Shown here: in pieces, positions 7,914-15,943 of the stretch
How positions within the stretch are numbered: the first letter of the stretch is position 1
How the letters are laid out: each line of letters starts with the position of its first letter
From: Mycobacterium kiyosense
GTDB taxonomy: Bacteria > Actinomycetota > Actinomycetes > Mycobacteriales > Mycobacteriaceae
Direction of reading: 5' to 3'
DNA length: 64,000 nucleotides
Assembly: GCA_021654635.1 (NCBI GenBank)
Contig: AP025179.1
Coordinates: 4,030,001 to 4,094,000 of the forward strand
Made by a program: the position numbers and the translations under genes
The notes under the pieces: generated by a model
The model's input: the letters and a program-made list of their open reading frames with translations, nothing else
Told to the model about the DNA's origin: nothing
Databases searched by the model: none

Positions 7914-9256
7914 GCGCGGGTTGGGACCGCGCCCGCGCCGTCGCCGACGCGGTGCTCTACGAGGGCTACCTGCTGTACCCCTACCGCGGGACGTCTAGCA
8001 AGAACCGATCACGTTGGCAATTCGGCGTTCTGGGCCCACCCGGAGCGGCCGACGCCGGGCTCGGCGAAGACGACTCGCTGGCGACGCAGTTCCTGGTCGA
8101 GTCGGGACAGGCACTCACCGTGGTGGTGCGGTTCCTGCAGCTGCAGCGCCGCCAGGCTCAGCGCCAGACCCCGACCGGCTTCGAACCCGCCGACGAGTTG
8201 ACCACGCCGTCGGGCTTGTGGCTGACCTGGGACGAAGCGGTGGAGTGCGAAATAGCTTTCAGATCACTGCGATTCGACGAATTTCCACTGACGCTGCCGG
8301 TCCTGGCGCCAGCGGGAACGGACGTCGAACCCGTCGCGGGCGGGCGCCTGGTCCGGCAACGCCAGGAGATCCGCGGCGAATTGACGCTGCGCGCCGAACC
8401 CGACGGGGAGCTGCTGCGAATCTCGTTGCGGCTGGCCAATACCGGTGCGACGGCGTCGGATAAGGACGACGCCACCGCCCGGTCCATGATCGGCAGCCAC
8501 CTCATCGCCGAAGTCGTTGACGGGGCGTTCGTTTCGCTGTTGGAGCCGCCGCCCGGCGCCGCCGATGCGGCCGCACGCTGCAGCCAGCACCGGTGTTTCC
8601 CGGTGCTGGCCGGGCCGCCCGGGGCGCACGACATCCTGCTGGTGTCGCCGATCATCCTCTACGACCACCCGGAAGTGGCCGAACAGAGCAGCACCGCGCT
8701 GTACGACTGCACGGAGATCGACGAGATCCTGACGCTGCGGGTGATGACCATGACCGACGAGGAGAAGGCGCAGGCGCGCGCCACCGATCCGCGGGCCGCG
8801 CAGCTCATCGACCACTGCGACGCCATGTCGCCCGAGGCGATGGCCCGCCTGCACGGGGTGCTGCGCGACCCGCACACCGCATCGGGGTTGATCCCCGAGA
8901 TCCCCGAAGGTGTCGACTGGTGGGATCCGCGGGCCGACAACGCGGTTCGCCCTGAGATCGACGCCGTGCTGGTGAACGGCACCCGGGTGGCCCGCGGCAG
9001 CCGGGTGGTGTTGCGGCCGCGGCGCAACGCCGACGCACAGGACATCTTCGTCGCCGGCAAGACCGCGCGGGTCGCGTCGGTGCACGAAGACGTCGAGGGC
9101 AACAGGCACGTCGGCGTGGTGGTCGAAGACGATCCGGCCGCCGAGTTGCACGACTGGTACGGGCGCTACCTGTACTTCTCCCCCGACGAGATCGAGCCGG
9201 TCGCCGAACAATCAGGCGCCGAACAAGTCGAAAGGAATGTGCCATGGATGTCCTAG
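7910..9256 (+). CDS. uncharacterised 448-aa hydrogenase-operon protein
   Basis: Starts at the ATG overlapping the DUF6084 stop (ATGA); 448 aa. I do not recognise a named domain. The N-terminal third has a tract around LYEGYLLYPYRGTSSKN; the middle is rich in beta strands (GELTLRAEPDGELLRISLRL); the last 90 residues (VARGSRVVLRPR, then DIFVAGKTARVASV, then WYGRYLYFSPDEIEPV) resemble a small SH3-like barrel. No signal peptide or metal motif is seen. It ends 13 nt inside the next small gene. A structural or assembly role for the hydrogenase is inferred from tight coupling alone. Confidence 0.7.
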   Translation: MSAGWDRARAVADAVLYEGYLLYPYRGTSSKNRSRWQFGVLGPPGAADAGLGEDDSLATQFLVESGQALTVVVRFLQLQRRQAQRQTPTGFEPADELTTPSGLWLTWDEAVECEIAFRSLRFDEFPLTLPVLAPAGTDVEPVAGGRLVRQRQEIRGELTLRAEPDGELLRISLRLANTGATASDKDDATARSMIGSHLIAEVVDGAFVSLLEPPPGAADAAARCSQHRCFPVLAGPPGAHDILLVSPIILYDHPEVAEQSSTALYDCTEIDEILTLRVMTMTDEEKAQARATDPRAAQLIDHCDAMSPEAMARLHGVLRDPHTASGLIPEIPEGVDWWDPRADNAVRPEIDAVLVNGTRVARGSRVVLRPRRNADAQDIFVAGKTARVASVHEDVEGNRHVGVVVEDDPAAELHDWYGRYLYFSPDEIEPVAEQSGAEQVERNVPWMS

Positions 9257-9363
9257 GTCGGATTTTCGCCGTCCTCATCGCGGTGGTGTTGGTGGTGGCG
9301 GTGGTGATCGGCGTCGCCTCCTTGCCCGATGCCAAACGCTATCTACGCCTTCGGCGCATGTGA
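9244..9363 (+). CDS. 39-aa single-pass membrane peptide (DUF6893-like)
   Basis: ATG GAT GTC at 9244, stop at 9361, overlapping the previous gene by 13 nt. The peptide has one transmembrane helix (FAVLIAVVLVVAVVIGVA) and a basic tail PDAKRYLRLRRM. This architecture matches the DUF6893 small proteins I recall from actinobacterial hydrogenase clusters. By the positive-inside rule the basic tail would face the cytoplasm, so it could tether the soluble hydrogenase complex to the membrane (inference). Standard gene callers often miss it because of its size. Confidence 0.7.
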   Translation: MDVLGRIFAVLIAVVLVVAVVIGVASLPDAKRYLRLRRM

Positions 9364-9382
9364 GGCGCATCCAGGCAGGATT

Positions 9383-9901
9383 ATGGCGACGCGCATTCTG
9401 GTAGCCGGGATCGGCAACATCTTCCTCGGCGACGACGGGTTCGGCTCGGAGGTGGTGCGGCACCCGGCGATGCCGCAGCACGGGTCCGACGTGCGGGTGG
9501 TCGACTACGGGATCGGCGGCATGCACCTGGCTTACGACCTGCTCGACGAATGGGACAGCCTGGTCCTGATCGACGCGATACCCAACCGCGGCAATCCCGG
9601 TGCCCTGCACGTCTTTCAGGCCGACCACGACGCCGACGGCGGTGCCGTCGGCTTGGACGCACACAGCATGGATCCGCAGACGGTGTTCGCCAGTGTGCGG
9701 GCGCTGGGAGGCAGCCCGCCGTACACGGTGATCGTCGGGTGTGAAGCCGGCAGCGTCGATGAGGGCATGGGCCTGACCGGACCGGTGGCCGCCGCCGTCC
9801 CCCCGGGCGGTCAACGCGGTTCGCAAAATCGTTGCGGCACTGCGGTGTTCAGCACCGGAGGGGGCACTGACCCATGTGTCTGGGTATCCCGGGGCGAGTG
9901 A
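9383..9901 (+). CDS. hydrogenase maturation protease, C-terminus frameshifted
   Basis: HyaD/HycI-type endopeptidase starting MATRILVAGIGNIFLGDDGFG, with the family's GIGN and DDGFG motifs and nickel-sensing acidic residues (Asp in VVDYGIGGMHLAYDL; VLIDAIPNRG). It should remove the HhyL tail after nickel insertion. After GPVAAAVP the frame turns into low-quality sequence (PGGQRGSQNRCG). Dropping one C from the C6 run at 9799-9804 restores a family-like helix (RAVNAVRKIVAAL), in a frame that runs to a stop at 9954-9956 inside hypC. The indel lies after the catalytic core, so even as written most of the enzyme is present. Confidence 0.85.
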   Translation: MATRILVAGIGNIFLGDDGFGSEVVRHPAMPQHGSDVRVVDYGIGGMHLAYDLLDEWDSLVLIDAIPNRGNPGALHVFQADHDADGGAVGLDAHSMDPQTVFASVRALGGSPPYTVIVGCEAGSVDEGMGLTGPVAAAVPPGGQRGSQNRCGTAVFSTGGGTDPCVWVSRGE

Positions 9902-10140
9902 TCAGGATGCTGGAGGGCTACGAAGGCCAACTGGCCCTGGTCGACGTGATCGGTGAGCAACGCCGAGTCAACGTCGCCATGTTGCCCGAAGAGACGTTCT
10001 CGGCCGGCGACTGGGTGATCATCCACATGGGTTTCGTGGTGGAGAAGACCGATCGGGCCGGAGCCGAGCAGGCGATGGCCGGGCTGGAGCTGATGGGTCG
10101 GGGTGACGCCGGCCCGGCGGCCGGGCTGAGCGCCGGCTAG
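9874..10140 (+). CDS. hypC: HypC-family hydrogenase assembly chaperone
   Basis: 88 aa beginning MCLGIPGRV, the invariant HypC start; Cys2 becomes N-terminal after Met removal and holds the Fe(CN)2CO unit with HypD. The family OB-like core follows (VDVIGEQRRVNVAMLPEET, GDWVIIHMGFVVEK), then a slightly long alanine/glycine-rich tail. HypC shuttles the iron centre and keeps the large-subunit precursor open. The closest partner in the window is HhyL; hypD, hypE and hypF must be elsewhere. It is followed after 8 nt by the DUF6390 gene. Confidence 0.93.
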   Translation: MCLGIPGRVIRMLEGYEGQLALVDVIGEQRRVNVAMLPEETFSAGDWVIIHMGFVVEKTDRAGAEQAMAGLELMGRGDAGPAAGLSAG

Positions 10141-10148
10141 CGGTCGAG

Positions 10149-10887
10149 ATGACCGAGGGCGCCGAGATGTTCGCGCGGTATGCCTATGCCCCGAACGCCC
10201 TCGGCTTCTGCGGTCCCCCGCTGGGCGCCACCTTGCGGGACGGTTCGGAGGACGACGTGCGGGCCGCGGCCCGCACGTTCTCCGGCGCCTGGCCGTATCT
10301 GCGCGTGCTGGCGCAATTGACCGGTATCGCCGACCCGCTTGATCACCGGCTGGTGCAGTCGTACTGGCTCGGTGGCGGGGTGGGTGCGAACCTGGCTCCC
10401 GAGCAGTTCTACGACGAACTGCTGGCCATCATCGGACCGCGGGCGGGACATTACTGGTCGCACCTGACGCCCGAGCTGGCCTGCGAAGCGGCCGGAAATC
10501 ATTGCTTCCACGTGTTCGGCGTGTACCCCTGGTCGAGGTTTCTGGGACGCGGCGGCCCCACCGCCGTCGAGCATCCGCTCTATGTGCTCGACAACTGCCG
10601 GATCAGTTGGGGCACAGTGCTTTCCCGGACCGACGACGTCGTCGAAGTCAGCTGCCGGCGGCTGGTCTGGGACGGCCGCGCGCTGACGCTGTCCGATCCG
10701 GCACCGCGGCGGCTCGAGTTGTGGACCGACGGCTACTGCGCGGTGCCCGACGTCTCCCCCCGGCGAGGACGTCGCGGTGCACTGGTCGCGGTTGTGCGGG
10801 CGGCTGGCGCCGACGGAGGTGCGTGCGCTCGAGGACAGCACCCGGCGCCAGCTGCTGCTCACCAGCCGACGACTGGCACACGTCTGA
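10149..10887 (+). pseudogene. DUF6390 family hydrogenase-cluster protein, frameshifted
   Basis: The ATG at 10149 opens a protein beginning MTEGAEMFARYAYAPNALG and continuing GFCGPP, which I associate with DUF6390 proteins next to actinobacterial hydrogenases. Its function is unknown. The frame is clean to about 10755. There an extra C in the C6 run 10756-10761 shifts it into the frame of the downstream phosphodiesterase, creating an artificial fusion. In the corrected frame it continues PGEDVAVHWSRLCGRLAP and ends LLLTSRRLAHV with a stop at 10885-10887, total 245 aa. A single-base insertion with intact sequence on both sides points to sequencing error. Confidence 0.7.
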
Positions 10888-10907
10888 TTCCGTGCCAGAC
10901 TGACCGC

Positions 10908-12023
10908 GTGCCCGGTTCCATCTGTGACGTGCTGCCCAGCGTGGCCGCCCTGCTCGGGGTGGCGGGGGTAGCCGACACGCTCGGGCTCGCCGACTGGACG
11001 GGACGCGTCGACCGCATCTGCGTCGTACTGGTGGACGGTCTGGGTTGGCACCTGCTTGCCGACCTGCTCGACGACGCGCCGCTGCTGGCGTCGGTGCTGA
11101 CCGGCCGCGCCGGCCGGCTGCAGCGGCTGGACTGCACGTTTCCGTCCACCACGCCGACCAGCCTGGTGTCGCTGGGCACCGGCGCGCAGCCCGGCGAGCA
11201 CGGCGTCCTGGGCTTCACCCTCACCGTCCCCGGTGCCGACCGGGTGCTCAACCACATCCGGTGGCGCGACGACCCGCCGCCCGCACAGTGGCAACCACTG
11301 CCGACGTGGTTCCGGCGGCTCCACGACGCCGGTATCAGTGCCCGCGCCGTGCTGCCGGAGTGGTTCATCGGCAGCGGGCTGACCGAAGCCGCTTACGGCG
11401 GTGCGCAATTCGTCGCCGCCCGCGCCGACGACGACTACCCGGGCCGGCTGACCGATCAGCTGCGCGCCGAACCGGGGCTGGTGTACGGCTACACCGCCGA
11501 CCTGGACACCGCCGCGCACGTGTTCGGTATCGGGTCGCCGCACTGGCATGATGCGGCGGCGCGGGTGGATACGCTGCTGTCCCGGGTGGTCGATGCGCTG
11601 CCCGGCGGCGCGGCCCTGCTGATGACCGCCGACCACGGCGGCCTCAACGTGCCCCCGGACGCCCGTATCGACATGGACGCCGACCCGCGGCTGACGGCCG
11701 GAGTGCGGGTGGTCGCCGGCGAGCCTCGGGTGCGTTACCTGCACACCGATCCCGGCGCGACCGCCGACGTGGTGGCCACCTGGGCCGAGTTGCTGGCCGG
11801 CCGCGCCGACGTGCGCACCCGCGACGAGGCCGTCGGCTCCGGGATGTTCGGCACCGTGTCGCCGCGCAATCTGCCCCGCATCGGCGACGTGGTGGTGACC
11901 TGCACCGGCGACGCGGCGATTCTGGCCACCGGCCACGAACCACCGGAGACGGCCCGGCTCATCGGCTTTCACGGCGCGGCGACCGAAGCGGAGCTGGCGA
12001 TCCCATTGATCGCCATCGGCTAG
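10908..12023 (+). CDS. alkaline-phosphatase-superfamily phosphodiesterase / nucleotide pyrophosphatase
   Basis: 371 aa from a GTG at 10908, 20 nt after the corrected DUF6390 stop. Metal-binding motifs of type I phosphodiesterases are in order: VVLVDGLGW (Asp), FPSTTPTSL (Thr nucleophile), GYTADLDTAAH (Asp and His), LLMTADHGG (Asp-His). It hydrolyses phosphodiester or pyrophosphate bonds using two zinc ions; the natural substrate is not evident. No signal peptide is clear, so it may be cytoplasmic. It ends the rightward hydrogenase block and may be unrelated to it. Confidence 0.8.
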   Translation: MPGSICDVLPSVAALLGVAGVADTLGLADWTGRVDRICVVLVDGLGWHLLADLLDDAPLLASVLTGRAGRLQRLDCTFPSTTPTSLVSLGTGAQPGEHGVLGFTLTVPGADRVLNHIRWRDDPPPAQWQPLPTWFRRLHDAGISARAVLPEWFIGSGLTEAAYGGAQFVAARADDDYPGRLTDQLRAEPGLVYGYTADLDTAAHVFGIGSPHWHDAAARVDTLLSRVVDALPGGAALLMTADHGGLNVPPDARIDMDADPRLTAGVRVVAGEPRVRYLHTDPGATADVVATWAELLAGRADVRTRDEAVGSGMFGTVSPRNLPRIGDVVVTCTGDAAILATGHEPPETARLIGFHGAATEAELAIPLIAIG

Positions 12024-12085
12024 GCCGTGCGCGGCGGCCTCGGCCGGGTACCAGGTCGGCGACGCGACCCAACCCGCCCGAGCCG

Positions 12086-12829
12086 TCAATCCGAGAGTTC
12101 ACCGTTCTCCCCGGCCTCGACCCGGTGCGCGCGCCAGTGCCGGAACCCGCGGCGCGCCACCACCACGCCCACCACCGCGGTCACGCACCACACGCCGATG
12201 GCCGCATACGCCAACACCGGCGACTTGTCGCCGATCGACGCGCCCAGCGCGGTGTAGACGAAAGCCCGTGGCACCGAACCGATGAAGGCGCCGACGGCCA
12301 TCTGCCACAACGGAACCCCGAACGCCCCGAAGGCGTAGGACGCCAGCGCGTCGGACAAGCCGGGAACGAAACGCTGACCGACCACAGCCCACAGGCCGCC
12401 GCGTTCGATCATCGCGTCGAGCCGCTCGGTGCGAGCAGCCCCCAGCAGCGCGCGGGCGCTGTCCCGGCCGGCTCGCCGGCCGAGCAGGCTCGCGACCACC
12501 GCGGTGCCCACCGTCGCCCCCAGCGTCACGAACACGCCCAGCAGCGGCCCGAACAGCAACCCGCTGCTGGCGGCCAGGATGGGTCCCGGCACAAAGATCG
12601 CGCCGAGCACCGCCGACACCACGATGTAGGCCAGCGGCGCCGCCGGACCGGCCGCCGCGACCACGCGGCGCACGTCCTGGATGTCGACCAGGTGCCGCAC
12701 GGCCAGCAGATAGAACATCACGGCGAGAAAGGCCGCGAAAACGGCGAGCCGCACGATGTGCGGTCGCCGCGATACCGGTTCGGGCTGCTCGTGGGTCTCG
12801 GAGTCTGCTTGGGAGTCCATTGACCGCAA
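12086..12829 (-). CDS. TVP38/TMEM64 (VTT/SNARE-associated, DedA-like) membrane protein
   Basis: 247 aa, start at 12829 or the Met three codons later. A cytoplasmic tail of about 25 residues is followed by several hydrophobic helices (LAVFAAFLAVMFYLLAV, GPLLGVFVTLGATVGTAV). The VTT motif is visible as ERGGLWAVVGQRFVPG and the reentrant FGAFGVPLWQMAVGAFIGSVPRAFV. Members are linked to lipid scrambling and membrane homeostasis; the substrate is unknown here. It is convergent with the phosphodiesterase and divergent from the methyltransferase, so it stands alone. Confidence 0.8.
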   Translation of the reverse strand: MRSMDSQADSETHEQPEPVSRRPHIVRLAVFAAFLAVMFYLLAVRHLVDIQDVRRVVAAAGPAAPLAYIVVSAVLGAIFVPGPILAASSGLLFGPLLGVFVTLGATVGTAVVASLLGRRAGRDSARALLGAARTERLDAMIERGGLWAVVGQRFVPGLSDALASYAFGAFGVPLWQMAVGAFIGSVPRAFVYTALGASIGDKSPVLAYAAIGVWCVTAVVGVVVARRGFRHWRAHRVEAGENGELSD

Positions 12830-12864
12830 TTCTTGCCCATGACCGGTTCACGTAGGGTGCAGCC

Positions 12865-13816
12865 GTGGCGAGAACCGATGATGACACCTGGGAAATCACC
12901 GAAAGCGTCGGCGCGACGGCACTTGGCGTGGCCGCGGCGCGCGCGGCCGACACCGAAAGCGACGACCCGCTGATCGACGACCCGTACGCGCGGATCTTCC
13001 TCGACACCGTCGGCGACGGCGTGTTGGAACTGGTACGGCGCTCCCGAACTGCCCGCCGAGGTGGTCGAGGCCGAACCCGACATGCCGGCGCGGATGCGCG
13101 CACTGGTCGATTATTTCGCCACGCGGACAAAGTTTTTCGACACCAGCTTCGTCGAGGCCGCCGACGCGGGCATCCGTCAGGCGGTGATCCTGGCCGCGGG
13201 TCTGGACGCCCGGTCGTGGCGGTTGCCGTGGCCGGACGGCACCACGGTCTACGAGCTGGACCAGGACAAGGTGCTGGACTTCAAGGCCGCGACGCTGCTC
13301 GAGCACGGCGCGCAACCGCGGGCCAACCGGGTCGCCGTCGCGGTCGATCTGCGCCAGGACTGGCCTAAGGCGTTGCGGGACAGCGGATTTGATCCGTCAT
13401 TGCCGAGCGCGTGGTCGGTCGAGGGGCTGTTGATGTATCTGCCGGCGGCGGCACAGGACCTGTTGTTCGAACGTATCCATTCCCTGGCCGCCCCCGGTAG
13501 CCGGCTGGCCGTGGAGGGTCTGGGCCCGCAGTTCGCCGACCCCGAAGGCCGGGCACAGCGCCGCGAGCGGATGGACCGGATCCGCGAGTTGCTGGCCCGT
13601 ACCGATTCCAAGCTGGTGGTGCCCAGCACCGACGAGCTGTGGTACTTCGAAGAACGCGAGGACGTCGGCGACTGGTTGCGCCGCCACGGCTGGGAGGTGA
13701 CGGCGACGCCGTCCGAGGAGCTGATGGTCCGCTATGGCCGCGCGCCGGTGCCGGGCCTGGACGGCGCCTCCCCGACGCACCTGTTCGTCTCCGCCCTGCG
13801 CACTACAGGGGGGTGA
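12865..13816 (+). pseudogene. SAM-dependent methyltransferase (mycobacterial family), frameshifted
   Basis: Starts at a GTG at 12865 ([21 protein letters not shown]), typical of the mycobacterial class I methyltransferases related to leucine carboxyl methyltransferase. The second part is in the +1 frame: [33 protein letters not shown] (SAM motif), [25 protein letters not shown]. The join is near 13032-13033, where GAACTGGTACGG would need one G fewer to read ELYGAPELP. Corrected length is 316 aa, as expected. The substrate is unknown. It could be a real recent pseudogene, but similar indels elsewhere in the window argue for error. Confidence 0.75.
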
Positions 13817-14579
13817 CGTAGGCCGAGCTGATACCGCCGTCGACCAGGGACGTCGACGCGGTCACGAAGGAGGCGTCGTCGCTGGCGAGAAAGGCTACGG
13901 CGGCGGCGATTTCGTCGGGCTCGGCGAACCGGCCCAGCGGCACGTGGATCAACCGGCGGGCGGCCCGCTCGGGATCCTTGGCGAACAACTCAGCCAGCAG
14001 CGGTGTGTTCACCGGCCCGGGGCACAGCGCGTTGACCCGGATGCCCTGGCGGGCGAACTGCACCCCGAGTTCGCGCGACATCGCCAGCACCCCACCCTTG
14101 GAGGCGGTGTAGGAGATCTGCGAGGTCGCCGAACCCAGCACCGCGACAAAGGATGCCGTGTTGATGATCGAACCCTTGCCGGCCGGCACCATGTGCCGCA
14201 ACGCCGCCCGGCAACACAGGTACACCGACTTCAAGTTCACGTCCTGGACGTGTTGCCATGCCGCCAGTTCGGTGTTCTCGATCACGTCGTCCTCGGGCGG
14301 CGAGATACCGGCGTTGTTGAAGGCGATGTCCAGCGAGCCGCAGGCGTGCGCCGCGGAGTCGAACAGTTTGTTCACCGAGTCTTCGTCGGAAACATCAACG
14401 GGCACATACAAACCGGAGAGCTGCTCGGCGACCGCGCCGCCCGCGTCGGCGTCGATGTCGCCGATCACCACCGTGGCGCCCTCGGCGTGCAGCCGACGCG
14501 CCGCGGCCAGGCCGATGCCGCTGGCACCGCCGGTGATGACGGCCACCCGGCCGGCCAGCCGCTGGGTCAGGTCGATCAC
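13803..14579 (-). CDS. short-chain dehydrogenase/reductase
   Basis: 258 aa classical SDR: nucleotide-binding TGGASGIG (residues 16-23), NNAG, and the catalytic Ser and YTASK. The C-terminal [15 protein letters not shown] is typical of the family. It oxidises or reduces an unknown alcohol/ketone with NAD(P). It overlaps aldC by 4 nt, so alcohol and aldehyde oxidation probably follow one another in a pathway that also contains the amidotransferase and glnA4. Orthologue of Rv2857c by position and sequence. The 3' end overlaps the methyltransferase convergently by 14 nt. Confidence 0.88.
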   Translation of the reverse strand: MIDLTQRLAGRVAVITGGASGIGLAAARRLHAEGATVVIGDIDADAGGAVAEQLSGLYVPVDVSDEDSVNKLFDSAAHACGSLDIAFNNAGISPPEDDVIENTELAAWQHVQDVNLKSVYLCCRAALRHMVPAGKGSIINTASFVAVLGSATSQISYTASKGGVLAMSRELGVQFARQGIRVNALCPGPVNTPLLAELFAKDPERAARRLIHVPLGRFAEPDEIAAAVAFLASDDASFVTASTSLVDGGISSAYVTPL

Positions 14580-15943
14580 TGCTCCTCCTTGATCGCGATG
14601 AAGACGTTCTTGGTCTCGGTGAAGTGCAGCGGCGCGTCCGGGCCGAGCTCGCGGCCCAGCCCGGACTGCTTGAACCCGCCGAACGGGGTGTTGAACCGCA
14701 CCGAGGAGTGCGAATTCACCGACAGGTTGCCCGATTCCACTGCACGCGACACCCGCAGCGCACGGGACAGGTCGTCGGTCCAGATCGACCCGGACAGGCC
14801 GTACTCGGTGTCGTTGGCCAGCGTGATCGCATCGTGCTCGTCGTCGAAGGCCAGCACGGTGACCACCGGCCCGAATATCTCTTCGGTGACGCTGCGGTCG
14901 GTGCGCGCCGGGGTGAGAACCGTTGGCGGAAACCAGAATCCGGGACCCTCGGGAGCGGCGCCGCGGAAGGCGACCGGGGCGTCGTCGGGCACGTAGGAGG
15001 CGACCTTGTCGCGGTGCGCGCGGGAGACCAGCGGGCCCATTTCGGTGTCCCGGGACCCGGGATCGCCCACCGCGACCGCCTTGATGGCGGGTTCGAGCAA
15101 CTCCATGAATCGGTCATAGACGCTGCGCTGCACCAGAATCCGGCTGCGGGCACAGCAGTCCTGGCCGGCGTTGTCGAACACCCCGGCCGGCGCGGTCGCC
15201 GCCGCACGCTCCAGATCGCAGTCGGCGAAGACGATGTTGGCGCTCTTGCCGCCCAGTTCCAGCGTCACCCGCTTGACGTGTGCCGCCGCCCCCGACATCA
15301 CCCGCTTGCCGACGTCGGTGGACCCGGTGAACACCACCTTGCGCACTCCCGGGTGGGTCACGAAACGCTCCCCCACCACCGCGCCGCGGCCGGGCAGCAC
15401 CTGCAGCAGGTCGGGTTCCAGGCCGGCCTCGGCGGCCAGCTCACCGAGGCGCAGCGTGGTCAGCGGTGTCCACTCGGCGGGTTTGACCAGCACCGCGTTG
15501 CCGGCGGCCAGTGCCGGCGCGATCCCCCAGGTCGCGATCACCATCGGGAAGTTCCAGGGCGTGATCACTCCGACCACGCCCAGCGGCTCGTGGAACGTGA
15601 TGTCGATGCCGCCGGCCACCGGAATCTGCTTGCCGGACAACCGTTCCGGGCTGCCGGCGTAGAACTGCAGCACGTCGCGGACGTTGCCGGCCTCCCATTC
15701 CGCCGACGCGATGGGGTGCCCCGAGTTGGCCACCTCCAGCGCGGCCAGTTCGTCGACGTGGGCGTCGACGGCGGCCGCGAAAGCCCGCAGCCCGGCCGCG
15801 CGTTCGGCCGGGGCCAGTGCCGCCCAGCGCTGCTGCGCCGCCCGCGCGCGGGCCACCGCGTCGTCGACGGCGGCGACGTCGGCATGCTCGACGGTGCGCA
15901 GCACCTCCTCGGTGGCGGGGTTGATCAGCTCGGCGGCGGTCAT
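14576..15943 (-). CDS. aldC: NAD-dependent aldehyde dehydrogenase
   Basis: 455 aa from ATG at 15943; the open frame extends upstream but only as antisense-like sequence. ALDH landmarks: ITPWNFPMVIATWGIAPALA, VKPAEWTPLTTLRL, FTGSTDVGKRV, LELGGKSANIVFAD (catalytic Glu), GQDCCARSR (catalytic Cys) and EEIFGPVVTVLAF. It oxidises an aldehyde to the acid. It overlaps the SDR and the amidotransferase by 4 nt each, a tight operon resembling polyamine (putrescine-type) catabolism, where gamma-glutamyl intermediates are oxidised and then hydrolysed. The substrate is inferred from that neighbourhood. Rv2858c orthologue. Confidence 0.9.
   Translation of the reverse strand: MTAAELINPATEEVLRTVEHADVAAVDDAVARARAAQQRWAALAPAERAAGLRAFAAAVDAHVDELAALEVANSGHPIASAEWEAGNVRDVLQFYAGSPERLSGKQIPVAGGIDITFHEPLGVVGVITPWNFPMVIATWGIAPALAAGNAVLVKPAEWTPLTTLRLGELAAEAGLEPDLLQVLPGRGAVVGERFVTHPGVRKVVFTGSTDVGKRVMSGAAAHVKRVTLELGGKSANIVFADCDLERAAATAPAGVFDNAGQDCCARSRILVQRSVYDRFMELLEPAIKAVAVGDPGSRDTEMGPLVSRAHRDKVASYVPDDAPVAFRGAAPEGPGFWFPPTVLTPARTDRSVTEEIFGPVVTVLAFDDEHDAITLANDTEYGLSGSIWTDDLSRALRVSRAVESGNLSVNSHSSVRFNTPFGGFKQSGLGRELGPDAPLHFTETKNVFIAIKEEQ

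Noticed and set aside
10149..12023. Single 624-aa DUF6390-phosphodiesterase fusion
   Set aside because: Fusion exists only because of the C6 indel; both proteins have proper ends in corrected frames.
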